Assembly (NCBI RefSeq): GCF_020422885.1
Contig: NZ_CP084622.1
Coordinates: 1,631,001-1,695,000, forward strand
Length of the DNA: 64,000 nt
From: Mesobacillus sp. S13
GTDB lineage: Bacteria; Bacillota; Bacilli; Bacillales; Cytobacillaceae
Direction: 5' to 3'
Numbering within the stretch: the first letter of the stretch is position 1; each line of letters opens with the position of its first letter. The notes under the pieces are model-generated. The model ran no database searches. It was not told the DNA's origin and was given only the letters and a program-made list of their open reading frames with translations. Shown in pieces: positions 45,290 to 54,873 of the stretch. A program made the translations under genes and the position numbers.

Positions 45290-45601
45290 GCATTGCCCGA
45301 AATGAAGGGAAAAGATGATTTACGGTAAAAGCAACCCGTCAGCATTGCCCGAAATGAAGGGAAAAGCTGATTTGCGGTAAAAGCAACCCGTTAGCATTGC
45401 CCGAAATGAAGGGAAAAGCTGATTTACGGTAAAAGCAACCCGTTAGCATCACCCGAAATGAAGGGAAAAGATGATTTACGGTAAAAGTAACCCGTCAGCA
45501 TTACCCGAAATGAAGGGAAAAGCTGATTTGCGGTAAAAGCAACCCGTTAGCATTGCCCGAAATGAAGGGAAAAGCTGATTTACGGTAAAAGCAACTTTTT
45601 T
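45290..45601. repeat. 52-bp tandem repeat array (array 2), six copies
   Basis: The unit start GCATTGCCCG (one copy GCATCACCCG, one GCATTACCCG) lies at 45290, 45342, 45394, 45446, 45498 and 45550: exactly six copies of 52 bp with only base changes. Each unit holds CCGAAAT and ATTT(G/A)CGG 14 bases apart, which pair with one bulged base. The array begins about 25 bases after the bshC terminator and ends about 130 bases before mraZ. Confidence 0.95.
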
Positions 45602-45682
45602 GAAATGAAAGAAATTCATGGAAATGAATTTTTTCGGGAGGATTTTAAAGGCGTGGGGAGAATAATTAAAATAAGGTGGTGA

Positions 45683-45725
45683 AAAGTGGGGGAATGTGGT
45701 ACATTGTATTTAGAAAGTGGGGGTA
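45683..45725 (+). promoter_or_regulatory. Candidate MraZ operator
   Basis: Two direct repeats AAAGTGGGGG(A/T)A at 45683 and 45714, 31 bases apart, just before the mraZ start. MraZ of other bacteria binds direct repeats of TGGGN or AAAGTG type upstream of mraZ. The second box overlaps the likely ribosome binding site. Confidence 0.55.
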
Positions 45726-45730
45726 GTGGC

Positions 45731-46162
45731 ATGTTCATGGGTGAATACCATCATAATGTTGATAGCAAAGGCCGATTGATCATCCCTGCCAAGGTCCGTG
45801 AAAACTTGGGAGAAATGTTCATTCTTACCCGTGGACTTGACCAGTGTTTATTTGGTTACCCCGTTTCGGAATGGTCAGTGATCGAAGATAAGCTCAAAGG
45901 ACTTCCACTGACTAAAAAAGATGCTCGTGCATTTACCCGTTTTTTCTTTTCGGGTGCTACCGAGAGTGAAATTGACAAACAGGGGAGAGTCAATATCCCA
46001 TCTCCGCTGATGCAATACGCCAAGCTTGAGAAAGAATGTGTGATTTTAGGTGTTTCCAATCGAATTGAAATTTGGAGCAAAGCCATCTGGGAAGAATATT
46101 TCGCAGAATCTGAGGAATCTTTTGCTGAAATTGCGGAAAATATGATTGGATTTGATATTTAA
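45731..46162 (+). CDS. mraZ: Transcriptional regulator MraZ
   Basis: A 143-residue protein with two SpoVT/AbrB-like (MraZ) domains, each with the [11 protein letters not shown] or [11 protein letters not shown]xxGR motif. It represses its own division-cluster operon in species studied. I take [15 protein letters not shown] at 45731, the conserved start; the frame opens at GTG 45686, but those 15 residues are not conserved and lie over the operator. Confidence 0.95.
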   Translation: MFMGEYHHNVDSKGRLIIPAKVRENLGEMFILTRGLDQCLFGYPVSEWSVIEDKLKGLPLTKKDARAFTRFFFSGATESEIDKQGRVNIPSPLMQYAKLEKECVILGVSNRIEIWSKAIWEEYFAESEESFAEIAENMIGFDI

Positions 46163-46219
46163 GGGTAACATTATTCTGATATAATATTACCTGCTCCTCG
46201 ATTGGAAAGGTGGATCATA

Positions 46220-47158
46220 ATGTTCAAACATACAACAGTTTTACTGGAAGAAACAGTAGACGGGCTCGATATCAAGCCTGACGGTACATATGTGGATTGC
46301 ACTCTCGGTGGCGCAGGCCACAGTGAATTGATTTTGTCCAAGCTTTCGGAAAAAGGAAAGCTATACGCGTTCGACCAGGACGATATCGCCATTGCGAATG
46401 CAAAAGAAAAGCTTGCTGCTTATGGCGACAGGCTGACAATCATTAAAAGCAATTTCCTTTACTTACAGGAAGAACTTGAAAAGCTAGGTGTTACAGAAGT
46501 TGATGGAATCCTTTATGATTTGGGCGTTTCATCCCCGCAGCTGGATACTCCGGAACGCGGCTTCAGTTATCACCACGACGCTCCGCTTGATATGCGGATG
46601 GACCAGGACGCTCCATTGTCCGCTTACGATGTCATTAATGAATGGCCATATGAAAAATTGGTCAAAATCTTTTTCCAGTATGGAGAAGAGAAGTTTTCAA
46701 AGCAAATTGCCCGCAAGATTGAGGCGGCAAGGGAAAGCAAACACATTGAAACCACTGGTGAACTTGTCGAGTTAATCAAAGATGCGATTCCTGCACCTGC
46801 AAGGAGAAAAGGCGGCCATCCGGCCAAACGAGTATTCCAGGCAGTAAGGATTGCGGTTAATGATGAACTCGGTGTTTTTGAAAAATCGCTAGAGCAGGCA
46901 ATTGACCTTCTTTCTGTAGGCGGAAGGATCAGCGTCATCACCTTCCACTCTCTCGAAGACAGGATTTGTAAGGTCACCTTGAAAAAAGCGAGCGAAACAC
47001 CGCCGTTGCCTCCGGGGTTGCCGATCATTCCAGAAGAATACCAGCCTAAGCTAAAGCTGGTCAACAGAAAACCAATCCTTCCTTCCGAGGAAGAGCTAGA
47101 ATTTAATAATCGTGCAAGATCCGCAAAGCTGCGTATCGCTGAAAAAGTAAAAAAATAA
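46220..47158 (+). CDS. rsmH: 16S rRNA (cytosine1402-N4)-methyltransferase RsmH
   Basis: A 312-residue SAM methyltransferase (MraW). Visible: [38 protein letters not shown] (SAM loop), [32 protein letters not shown] and [15 protein letters not shown]. The ATG at 46220 has AAAGGTGG upstream. Confidence 0.97.
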   Translation: MFKHTTVLLEETVDGLDIKPDGTYVDCTLGGAGHSELILSKLSEKGKLYAFDQDDIAIANAKEKLAAYGDRLTIIKSNFLYLQEELEKLGVTEVDGILYDLGVSSPQLDTPERGFSYHHDAPLDMRMDQDAPLSAYDVINEWPYEKLVKIFFQYGEEKFSKQIARKIEAARESKHIETTGELVELIKDAIPAPARRKGGHPAKRVFQAVRIAVNDELGVFEKSLEQAIDLLSVGGRISVITFHSLEDRICKVTLKKASETPPLPPGLPIIPEEYQPKLKLVNRKPILPSEEELEFNNRARSAKLRIAEKVKK

Positions 47159-47196
47159 AATATAAAAATATAAAATATTTTTCAGGAGGGAAAATG

Positions 47197-47553
47197 ATGA
47201 GCAATCTGGCTAGAAAATTGCAGCAAGAACAGCAGCAGCGCACTGTTCAGTCACCGGCAACATCGCCGGCAAGACGCAATTCAATATTGACGCCCGGCGA
47301 AAAAATCCTGATGTTTGTTTTCGGAGCAATAGTTTGTTTCGGCGCAACATTCATGGTTTCAAAACAGGCAGCCATTTACGAAGTCAACAAAGAAATTCAA
47401 ATCATTGAAGGCAACATTCAGGAGCAGCAAAAGATTAACAGTGACCTTGAAATCCAGATTAGCGAATTAAGTACCTATGAAAGAATCAAACAGGTAACAG
47501 AAAAGCTCGGTTTAACATTGAATGAAGACAATGTTAAAGGTGTGGAAAACTGA
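47197..47553 (+). CDS. ftsL: Cell division protein FtsL
   Basis: A 118-residue bitopic protein: basic cytoplasmic N-terminus, one helix (about 36-56) and a periplasmic-side leucine-zipper coiled coil (IQIIEGNIQEQQKINSDLEIQISELSTYERIKQVTEKLGL). It joins DivIC and DivIB and activates FtsW/PBP2B. The second ATG (47197) stands 6 bases from AGGAGGG; the first (47194) only 3. Its stop overlaps the pbpB start. Confidence 0.93.
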   Translation: MSNLARKLQQEQQQRTVQSPATSPARRNSILTPGEKILMFVFGAIVCFGATFMVSKQAAIYEVNKEIQIIEGNIQEQQKINSDLEIQISELSTYERIKQVTEKLGLTLNEDNVKGVEN

Positions 47554-49763
47554 TGATCAAGAAACAGCCAAATATGAATGCAGGAGCAGCGGTATTATTC
47601 GTAATATTCAGTCTGCTCTTTTTTATCTTGATTTTCAGGTTCATTTCCATCCAGGTTACGGGAGAGGTACATGGACAAGCCCTGGCTGCAAGGGCGCAGC
47701 AGAAGTATTCCAATGAAAAAGTTATTGAGGCGACCAGGGGTACGATTTTTGACCGAAAAGGCGAGGTGGTTGCGGAAGATACAACAGCCTATACGCTCGT
47801 CGCAATCCTGAATGATTCAGTGACCACAAATAAAAAGAAGCCTAAACATGTGACCGATCCCGCTAAAACTGCTGCTGTGCTGGCGAAATATATCGATATG
47901 AGCGAGTCGGAGATATACAATAGGCTGACAAAAAAAGGGGCCTGGCAGGTTGAATTCGGAAAGGCTGGCCGTGATATTTCCCATCAGGCTAAGCGAGAGA
48001 TAGAAGAGGAAAAGCTTCCTGGAATAACTTTTTTGCGAGATTCAAAGAGGTTTTATCCGAACGGTGTTTTTTCATCTCATCTAGTCGGTTTTGTGGAAAA
48101 TGAAGAGAACGAAGAAAAGAAATCAGTTACTACCGGTCAGTTAGGGGTAGAAAAAACTCTGAATGAAGTATTAACAGGAAAAAATGGCTCTCTTTCTTTT
48201 GAAAGTGATTTATGGGGCTTTCTTTTACCAGATGGAGAGAAAAAAGTCACACCTGCCAAAGATGGCAGCAATGTATATCTAACGATTGACAAGAAGATCC
48301 AAACATTCGTGGAGGATGCCGTCGACCGTGTTGATGAGGAATATAAGCCAAAGAAAATCATTGCGGTCGTGGCTGATCCAAAGACTGGTGATATCCTTGC
48401 GATGGCCCAGCGGCCTAGCTTCCACCCGACAACAAGGGAAGGATTAGCTAACAGCTGGCATAATGAGGTGGTCGAAACACCGATTGAGCCAGGCTCGACG
48501 ATGAAAATCTTCACGTTAGCAGCGGCCATTGAGGAGAACAAGTGGGATCCGAATGAGTGGTACAAATCTGGTTCTTATAAAGTTACAGAAAACTCCAAGC
48601 CGATTCGAGATCATAACGGCAGTGGCTGGGGTTCCATTACCTATCTTGAAGGAATCCAGCGCTCCTCGAACGTGGCGGTGGCAAAGCTGGTAAATGAAAA
48701 AATCGGAACAGAAAAATTCCGGGAGTACCTGACGAAATTTGGTTTTGACGAGCCTACCGGTATCGATCTGCCCAACGAAGCGTCGGGAACAATAGTCTAT
48801 CGATGGCCGATTGAGAAAATCACCACCTCATATGGACAAGGTACAACGGTAACTCCGATCCAAATGATCCAGGCAGCAACAGCCGTAGCGAATAATGGGA
48901 CGATGATGAAGCCCCGAGTAATCGATAAGATAGTCGACCCAAACACTGGTGATGTCATCAAACGAGAGGAATCAAAGTCTGTTGGACAGCCTATTTCTGC
49001 TGAAACCGCCAAGCAAGTTAGAGAAGTTTTGGGGACCGTTGTCACTGGTGAACACGGTACAGGTAAGTCGTACGCGATCGATGGCTACGAGGTTGCCGGT
49101 AAAACAGGGACAGCGAACTTAACAGAAAACGGAAGATATCTTGGCGGGGCGAATGATTATTTATTCTCATTCCTTGGGATGGCACCGAAGGATGATCCAA
49201 AGCTGATTGTCTATGTTGCTGTCCAGCAGCCAGAAATCGATCATTACTTTAAAGGTTCAATTCCAACCTCAATGATTTTTAAATCAGTAATGAAAAGCAG
49301 TCTTCAGTATTTGAATATCAAACCTGCATCCATGGAAAAAGCTGACTCTAGTCCGGTGCCAGATGTAACAGGGCTGAATGCAGCAGAAGCAAAAAAACTG
49401 CTTGAATCAAAAGGGTTTGAGACAGTATTGGTTGGTGACGGCAGCCAGGTAGAAGACCAGTTGCCAAAGGCTGAGATCATGGCACTCGAAGGAGAAAAGG
49501 TCTTTATAAGAGCGTCCGGAGTCATGACCTACCCAGACATGACAGACTGGTCACTCAGAGATGTCATGAAGTTGGCACAGATCGCAGATATTAAGCTGAA
49601 TAAAGCCGGCAGTGGTTATGTAACAAAACAAAGCCTAAAGCCGGGGATACCGATCAATAAAGGTGAAAACCTGATCGTCGAGCTGGAAACCCCGTTACAG
49701 CAATTTGAGAAATCATTGAAACCAGAGGAAGAAAGTGAAGAAGCAGAGGAAGTTGGCGGATGA
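47553..49763 (+). CDS. pbpB: Division transpeptidase PBP2B (PbpB)
   Basis: A 736-residue class B penicillin-binding protein: N-terminal anchor helix, PBP dimerisation domain, and a transpeptidase with STMK (Ser315), SSN and KTGT (Lys about 516). Two C-terminal PASTA domains follow (PDVTGLNAAEAKKLLESKGFE; MTYPDMTDWSLRDVMKLAQ). It cross-links septal peptidoglycan made by FtsW. The 3' end forms the left arm of its terminator. Confidence 0.96.
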   Translation: MIKKQPNMNAGAAVLFVIFSLLFFILIFRFISIQVTGEVHGQALAARAQQKYSNEKVIEATRGTIFDRKGEVVAEDTTAYTLVAILNDSVTTNKKKPKHVTDPAKTAAVLAKYIDMSESEIYNRLTKKGAWQVEFGKAGRDISHQAKREIEEEKLPGITFLRDSKRFYPNGVFSSHLVGFVENEENEEKKSVTTGQLGVEKTLNEVLTGKNGSLSFESDLWGFLLPDGEKKVTPAKDGSNVYLTIDKKIQTFVEDAVDRVDEEYKPKKIIAVVADPKTGDILAMAQRPSFHPTTREGLANSWHNEVVETPIEPGSTMKIFTLAAAIEENKWDPNEWYKSGSYKVTENSKPIRDHNGSGWGSITYLEGIQRSSNVAVAKLVNEKIGTEKFREYLTKFGFDEPTGIDLPNEASGTIVYRWPIEKITTSYGQGTTVTPIQMIQAATAVANNGTMMKPRVIDKIVDPNTGDVIKREESKSVGQPISAETAKQVREVLGTVVTGEHGTGKSYAIDGYEVAGKTGTANLTENGRYLGGANDYLFSFLGMAPKDDPKLIVYVAVQQPEIDHYFKGSIPTSMIFKSVMKSSLQYLNIKPASMEKADSSPVPDVTGLNAAEAKKLLESKGFETVLVGDGSQVEDQLPKAEIMALEGEKVFIRASGVMTYPDMTDWSLRDVMKLAQIADIKLNKAGSGYVTKQSLKPGIPINKGENLIVELETPLQQFEKSLKPEEESEEAEEVGG

Positions 49764-49783
49764 GCCCTTCCTCTGTTTTTTTT
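49744..49783 (+). terminator. Intrinsic terminator of pbpB
   Basis: CAGAGGAAG (inside the pbpB end) and CTTCCTCTG form a perfect 9-bp stem around a 14-base loop, followed by eight T. It separates pbpB from spoVD. Confidence 0.82.
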
Positions 49784-49813
49784 GTTTAAATGCTGTTTCG
49801 GTAGTGGTAGAAG

Positions 49814-50645
49814 GTTCGGACAAAGTTGACGCCGGAGCTCCTCATTTTGTCTGAAGCAGCACTAAGTTCGGACAAAACTGCAGCTGGGACTCCTTATTTT
49901 GTCTGAAGTAGTATCAAGTTCGGACAAAATCGCAGCTGGATCTCCACATTTTGTCTGAAGTAGCACCAAGTTCGGACAAAATCGTAGCCAGAGCCGGACA
50001 TTTTGTCTGAAGCAGCACTAAGTTCGGACAAAACTGCAGCTGGGATTCCTTATTTTGTCTGAAGTAGCACCAAGTTCGGACAAAATCGTAGCCAGAGCTC
50101 CACATTTTGTCTGAAGTAGCATCAAGTTCGGACAAAATCGTAGCCAGAGCTCCACATTTTGTCTGAAGTAGCATCAAGTTCGGACAAAATCGTGGCCAGA
50201 GCTCCTCATTTTGTCTGAAGTAGCACCGAGTTCGGACAAAACTGCAGCTGGATCTCCACATTTTGTCTGAAGCAGCATCAAGTTCGGACAAAATCGTAGC
50301 CAGAGCCGGACATTTTGTCTGAAGTAGCACCAAGTTCGGACAAAACTGCAGCTGGGACTCCTCATTTTGTCTGAAGCAGCACTAAGTTCGGACAAAACTG
50401 CAGCTGGGACTCCTCATTTTGTCTGAAGCAGCACTAAGTTCGGACAAAACTGCAGCTAGGACTCCTCATTTTGTCTGAAGTAGCATCAAGTTCGTACAAA
50501 ATCGTAGCTAGAGCCGGTCATTTTGTCTGAAGCAGCACCAAGTTCGTACAAAATCGCAGCCAGAGCCTGTCATTTTGTCTGAAGTAGCATCAAGTTCGTA
50601 CAAAATCACGGCCAGAGCTCCTCATTTTGTCTGAAGTAGCCTCTA
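49814..50645. repeat. 52-bp tandem repeat array (array 3), sixteen copies
   Basis: GTTCGGACAAA or GTTCGTACAAA begins at 49814 and then at every 52nd base to 50594: sixteen copies with no indel. Each unit has arms CGGACAAAAT and ATTTTGTCTG (one G-T pair) around a 17-base loop, then a 15-base linker. The loops fall into two main types (CTGCAGCTGG... and CGTAGCCAGAGC...) that alternate like shuffled cassettes; copies 6/7 and 11/12 are identical neighbours. The last three share the change CGGAC to CGTAC. It lies between the pbpB terminator and the spoVD promoter. Confidence 0.96.
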
Positions 50646-50747
50646 TGTTAGCAGAATCTGCTCAGATTTCCACGCGGACATACCTACCCTAATTACACCC
50701 TAACTCCCTTGTTGTGCATATACCTCAGCTTGTCTTTACTTCTTGTT

Positions 50748-50774
50748 ATATTCGAATTCGTACAAGCATATATT
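50748..50774 (+). promoter_or_regulatory. Sigma-E promoter of spoVD
   Basis: ATA (50748-50750) - 16 bases - CATATATT (50767-50774) fits the sigma-E pattern ATA - 16 to 18 - CATACAnT at seven of eight -10 positions. It gives a leader of about 60 bases. B. subtilis spoVD is also sigma-E dependent. Confidence 0.7.
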
Positions 50775-50841
50775 TGAACGAGTGTCTAAAAGAATCTTAG
50801 TTTACTGTTGGAATGACAATAGGGGGAGGTTTGTTCTATAT

Positions 50842-52755
50842 ATGCGTGTTTCAAATGTGACGGTCAGAAAAAGGCTGGCTCTTGTTTTGGTAATTGGTAT
50901 TTTGGTGTTTTTGATCATAGATGTCCGGCTCGGCTATGTGCAGTTTATGCTGGGAGATTTCTTGACAGGTAAAGCAAAGGATTCATGGAGCAGGAACGTT
51001 CCCTTTGAACCGCAGCGGGGGGAGATAACGGACAGAAATGGAGTGGCGTTGGCGACTAATATCAGTGCGCCTACTGTCTACGTCGTGCCGCGCCAAGTAA
51101 AGGATCCTGAAGCTGCTGCAGAAATTTTGGCGAAAGCCTTGAATATGTCTAAAGAAAAGGCCTATCAACATATCACGAAAAGAGCAATGATTGAGAGAAT
51201 TCCAGAGGGAAGGAAAATATCCCACGAGAAGGCGAAGGAAATAAGGGCATTAGATATCAAGGGTGTGTACATTGGTGAGGATTCAAAGCGACATTATCCT
51301 TATGGAAGCTATCTTTCCCATGTGTTAGGATTTGCGGGAATCGACAATCAAGGTTTGATGGGGCTCGAGCTCTATTATGATAAAGAACTGAAAGGGGAAA
51401 AGGGATCGGTCCAGTTTTATGCGGATGCCAAACAGCAGCGGATGAACAATATGGCGGATGACTATGAACCTCCTGTGGACGGGCTTGATTTAAAGCTGAC
51501 AATCGACAGCAGGGTACAGACCATCGTTGAGAGGGAACTGGATATTGCCCAGGCCAAATACAATCCTGATGGTATCATTGCCATTGCCATGAATCCGAAT
51601 AATGGGGAAATCCTGGCAATGTCAAGCAGGCCGGATTTCGACCCGGCTAACTTCCGTAATGTGGCACCTGAAGTGTATAACCGTAACTTGCCGATCTGGA
51701 GCACCTATGAGCCGGGGTCTACTTTTAAAATTGTGACCCTTGCAGCGGCACTTCAGGAGGGGAAGGTCGATCTTGAAAAAGATCATTTCCATGACTCTGG
51801 CTCTGTTGAAGTGGCCGGTGCGAGAATTCGCTGCTGGAAAAAGGGTGGACACGGAAGCCAGTCCTTCCTTGAAGTGGTCGAGAATTCCTGCAACCCTGGT
51901 TTCGTTGAACTTGGTGACAGACTCGGAAAAGAAAAACTTTTTAAATATGTGAAAGACTTCGGATTTGGTGAGAAGACAGGCATTGACCTTCAGGGAGAAG
52001 GCAAAGGAATCCTGTTCAATTTGGACAGAGTCGGTCCGATTGAACAAGCAACCACCGCTTTCGGTCAGGGTGTTTCTGTCACGCCGATCCAGCAGGTTGC
52101 TGCGGTTTCAGCAGCAGTGAATGGTGGAATACTTTATACACCATATATTGCTAAGGAATTGATAGACCCTGTTACTGGTGAAGTCGTGATGAAGAAATCA
52201 CCACAAGCAAAAAGAAGGGTGATCTCTGAGGAAACTTCTAAAGAAATAAGGCATGCCCTTGAGAGTGTAGTAGCTAAAGGTTCAGGGAAAAATGCTTATG
52301 TTGACTCTTACAGGGTTGGCGGCAAGACCGGTACTGCCCAGAAGGCGAAGGATGGCCGCTACCTCGAGAATAACCATATCGTTTCCTTCATAGGTTTTGC
52401 CCCTGCAGATGACCCGCAAATTGTTATTTATGTGGCAGTCGATAACCCGAAAGGTACAGTACAGTTCGGTGGGGTTGTGGCAGCACCTATCGTTGGGGAT
52501 ATCATGGAAGACAGCCTACGTGCGATGGAGGTTCCCCCTCGGAAAGAACAGATTGAAAAAGAATTGACATGGCTTGATACACCAATGGTGGAAGTCCCTG
52601 ACCTGATTGGCTTATCCAAACAGGAACTCCGAGAGCAATTGATCAACTTCAAATTAGATATTGCCGGCGATGGAGAGAAGGTTGTGAAACAGCTTCCTTC
52701 ACCAGGAGTGAAAATCAAGGAAGGTTCAACCATCAGGGTATATATGAATGATTAA
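50842..52755 (+). CDS. spoVD: Sporulation-specific PBP SpoVD
   Basis: A 637-residue class B PBP needed for spore cortex synthesis with SpoVE. N-terminal anchor (RLALVLVIGILVFLIIDVRLGYVQF), dimerisation domain, transpeptidase with STFK (Ser293), SCN and KTGT (Lys495), and one C-terminal PASTA domain (about 578-635). The ATG at 50842 (MRVSNVTVRK, as in B. subtilis) lies 11 bases after GGGGGAGGT. The longer frame from 50743 starts before the promoter -10 and cannot be used from it. Confidence 0.96.
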   Translation: MRVSNVTVRKRLALVLVIGILVFLIIDVRLGYVQFMLGDFLTGKAKDSWSRNVPFEPQRGEITDRNGVALATNISAPTVYVVPRQVKDPEAAAEILAKALNMSKEKAYQHITKRAMIERIPEGRKISHEKAKEIRALDIKGVYIGEDSKRHYPYGSYLSHVLGFAGIDNQGLMGLELYYDKELKGEKGSVQFYADAKQQRMNNMADDYEPPVDGLDLKLTIDSRVQTIVERELDIAQAKYNPDGIIAIAMNPNNGEILAMSSRPDFDPANFRNVAPEVYNRNLPIWSTYEPGSTFKIVTLAAALQEGKVDLEKDHFHDSGSVEVAGARIRCWKKGGHGSQSFLEVVENSCNPGFVELGDRLGKEKLFKYVKDFGFGEKTGIDLQGEGKGILFNLDRVGPIEQATTAFGQGVSVTPIQQVAAVSAAVNGGILYTPYIAKELIDPVTGEVVMKKSPQAKRRVISEETSKEIRHALESVVAKGSGKNAYVDSYRVGGKTGTAQKAKDGRYLENNHIVSFIGFAPADDPQIVIYVAVDNPKGTVQFGGVVAAPIVGDIMEDSLRAMEVPPRKEQIEKELTWLDTPMVEVPDLIGLSKQELREQLINFKLDIAGDGEKVVKQLPSPGVKIKEGSTIRVYMND

Positions 52756-52786
52756 CTCAGATCGAACGTGAGCAATAACCTTATGG

Positions 52787-52826
52787 AAAGCAGGCGGCGG
52801 CAGGATATACATCCGCCGCCTGCTTT
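52787..52826 (+). terminator. Strong hairpin after spoVD
   Basis: AAAGCAGGCGGCGG and CCGCCGCCTGCTTT form a perfect 14-bp GC-rich stem. Only TTTA follows, so termination may be partial, allowing some read-through to murE. Confidence 0.65.
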
Positions 52827-52960
52827 ACGCTGCCGGCCGTATCTTTTATTTGCACTTATTCAAGTAAAAAGGGCTTGTTCTTTTCATCTCCACAATGGCT
52901 AATTTCAGCCTAATCATGTAAAATAAGAGTCGCCATGTTGTTTGAGAGGATTTGATATTT

Positions 52961-54421
52961 ATGAAATTACACGAATTGATTGGTTACTTGCACCCATTCG
53001 TGGATTACAAGGGAGAAAATCCCGAAATTACTTCAATTGAAAATGATAACCGCAGAGTGACTCCCGGGAGTTTATTCATTTGCATAAAAGGTTATACAGT
53101 TGATGGTCATGATTTCGCAGGATCAGCTGTGAAAAATGGAGCAGCAGCCGTTTTAGCTGAACGTGAACTGCCTGTGAATGTCCCTGTAATTGTTGTCAAG
53201 GATACGGTAAGGGCTATGGCAGTACTTGCTGATGCATTTTACGGTCAGCCTAGCCAGAAGCTCCATATGGTTGGAATTACAGGTACAAACGGAAAAACCA
53301 CTACCAGCCTGATTATTGAACAGATTTTCAAGGATGCTGGACAAAAGACCGGACTGATTGGAACAATGTACACAAAGATCGGTGAGCAAATCTTTGAAGT
53401 GAAGAATACAACGCCCGAGAGCCTGACCCTTCAAAAAACGTTCAAGAGAATGGTTGATGAACAGGTTGATACAGCTGTGATGGAGGTATCATCACATGCG
53501 CTGGTATATGGCCGTGTCCATGGGACAGATTACAATGTTGCAGTTTTCACGAACCTGACGCAGGATCACTTGGATTACCACAAGACAATGGAAGAATACA
53601 GGAAAGCGAAAGGGCTTCTGTTTTCGCAGCTCGGAAATGCATTCGACCATGAAAACCCGAAATATGCCGTACTGAATTCAGATGATCCGGCGAGTGAGGA
53701 ATACGCCATGTTGACAACTGCCCATATCTTAACTTACGGCATTGATAACCATGCTGATTTGCAGGCAATCAACATTGCGATGACAGCTAGCGGAACATCA
53801 TTTGACTTGGTCAGTCCTTTTGGTGTAAAAAAGGTAAACATCCAGTTGATAGGCAAGTTCAGCATCTATAATGTACTTGCCAGCATAGGTGCAGCCCTTG
53901 TTTCTGGCTTGCCTTTAGATGATATCATCGCCTCTGTAGAAAGCGTTAAAGGTGTTTCTGGAAGGTTTGAATTAGTCGATGCAGGCCAGGATTTCTCTGT
54001 CATTGTTGACTATGCCCATACTCCGGATAGTCTTGAAAATGTCCTGAAGACAGTGCAGCAATTTGCACAGAAAAGGGTGTTTTGTGTAGTAGGCTGCGGC
54101 GGCGACCGCGATCGCACGAAACGTCCGCTCATGGCGAAAATCGCTTGCGAATATTCTACTGATGCTATCTTTACCTCAGATAACCCGAGAAGTGAGGATC
54201 CTGCAGAAATCATAAAGGATATGGAAGATGGGGTAAAAGGAGAAGTTTATTCTTCGATTATCGACAGGAAGGAAGCAATCCAGCATGCCGTGAAAATGGC
54301 GAAAGCAGGGGATGTCATCCTGATTGCTGGAAAGGGTCACGAAACTTACCAGCAAATTGGTGACAGGACCTTTGACTTTGATGACCGGATTGTGGCACGC
54401 GAGGCGATAGAGGAGAGGTAA
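52961..54421 (+). CDS. murE: UDP-MurNAc-tripeptide synthetase MurE (meso-DAP type)
   Basis: A 486-residue Mur ligase that adds the third stem-peptide residue. N-terminal UDP-binding domain ([22 protein letters not shown]), ATP loop [11 protein letters not shown] and central domain (MEVSSHAL), C-terminal domain with DNPR at 407-410, the motif for meso-diaminopimelate. The ATG at 52961 has GAGAGGA upstream. Confidence 0.97.
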   Translation: MKLHELIGYLHPFVDYKGENPEITSIENDNRRVTPGSLFICIKGYTVDGHDFAGSAVKNGAAAVLAERELPVNVPVIVVKDTVRAMAVLADAFYGQPSQKLHMVGITGTNGKTTTSLIIEQIFKDAGQKTGLIGTMYTKIGEQIFEVKNTTPESLTLQKTFKRMVDEQVDTAVMEVSSHALVYGRVHGTDYNVAVFTNLTQDHLDYHKTMEEYRKAKGLLFSQLGNAFDHENPKYAVLNSDDPASEEYAMLTTAHILTYGIDNHADLQAINIAMTASGTSFDLVSPFGVKKVNIQLIGKFSIYNVLASIGAALVSGLPLDDIIASVESVKGVSGRFELVDAGQDFSVIVDYAHTPDSLENVLKTVQQFAQKRVFCVVGCGGDRDRTKRPLMAKIACEYSTDAIFTSDNPRSEDPAEIIKDMEDGVKGEVYSSIIDRKEAIQHAVKMAKAGDVILIAGKGHETYQQIGDRTFDFDDRIVAREAIEER

Positions 54422-54422
54422 T

Positions 54423-54872
54423 ATGCTGACATACCAGGATGTTTCAAGTCTTTTTTCAAGAACAACTGGAATAAGGGATGAGAATATTCGCTTTCACACT
54501 GTAAGCAGTCTTGCAGGCGCAGAACAGCCTAAAGGGCTGTTTGTCCCGATATCGACAGATTCAGATACTTTACAGGAAGCAATTTCAAACGGTGCCGTGG
54601 CAGCTGTCTGGCCAGAGGGCGAGCAGGTGCCAGCATACGCACCGAACCACTTCCCGATTTTTTACACACAAGATAATTTGAAAGGCTTAGAGATAATTAT
54701 GAACTCATACTATGACTACTTAACACAGAACAAAGACATAAAAGAAAGAACTAACTTCATTTTCCATAACAAAGCACTTCTTAATGAAGCTGATGAAACA
54801 TATGATATAGCTGTGATGGCTGAAAACATCAATAGTCTAGGCAGCAATCAGAATAAGGCAGGTGAGGAATAG
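54423..54872 (+). CDS. Lone Mur-ligase N-terminal domain-like protein
   Basis: A 149-residue protein. Residues about 1-103 follow the UDP-binding N-domain of MurE/Mur[68 protein letters not shown], compared with SLFICIKG...[12 protein letters not shown]...[19 protein letters not shown] in the neighbouring MurE. There is no ATP loop (GTNGKTT) and no ligase core. The tail (about 104-149) is hydrophilic. It lies 1 base after murE and overlaps nothing; mraY follows at once. Ligase activity is excluded; a regulatory or relic role is open. Confidence 0.72.
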   Translation: MLTYQDVSSLFSRTTGIRDENIRFHTVSSLAGAEQPKGLFVPISTDSDTLQEAISNGAVAAVWPEGEQVPAYAPNHFPIFYTQDNLKGLEIIMNSYYDYLTQNKDIKERTNFIFHNKALLNEADETYDIAVMAENINSLGSNQNKAGEE

Positions 54873-54873
54873 A

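Noticed and set aside
45686..45730. N-terminal extension of MraZ by 15 residues from GTG
   Set aside because: Not conserved in the family and lies over the presumed operator boxes.
49914..50333. Open frame of 139 codons on the minus strand over array 3
   Set aside because: Its peptide repeats every 52 residues because 3 x 52 bases is one frame cycle. It has no ribosome binding site and is a by-product of the repeat.
49814..50645. Array 3 as a CRISPR locus
   Set aside because: The constant parts are two 10-base arms, not one repeat of 23-47 bases; loops recur between units instead of being unique spacers; no cas gene is near.
50743..50841. N-terminal extension of SpoVD by 33 residues
   Set aside because: It starts upstream of the sigma-E -10 box and is not conserved; the ATG at 50842 matches the B. 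subtilis start.
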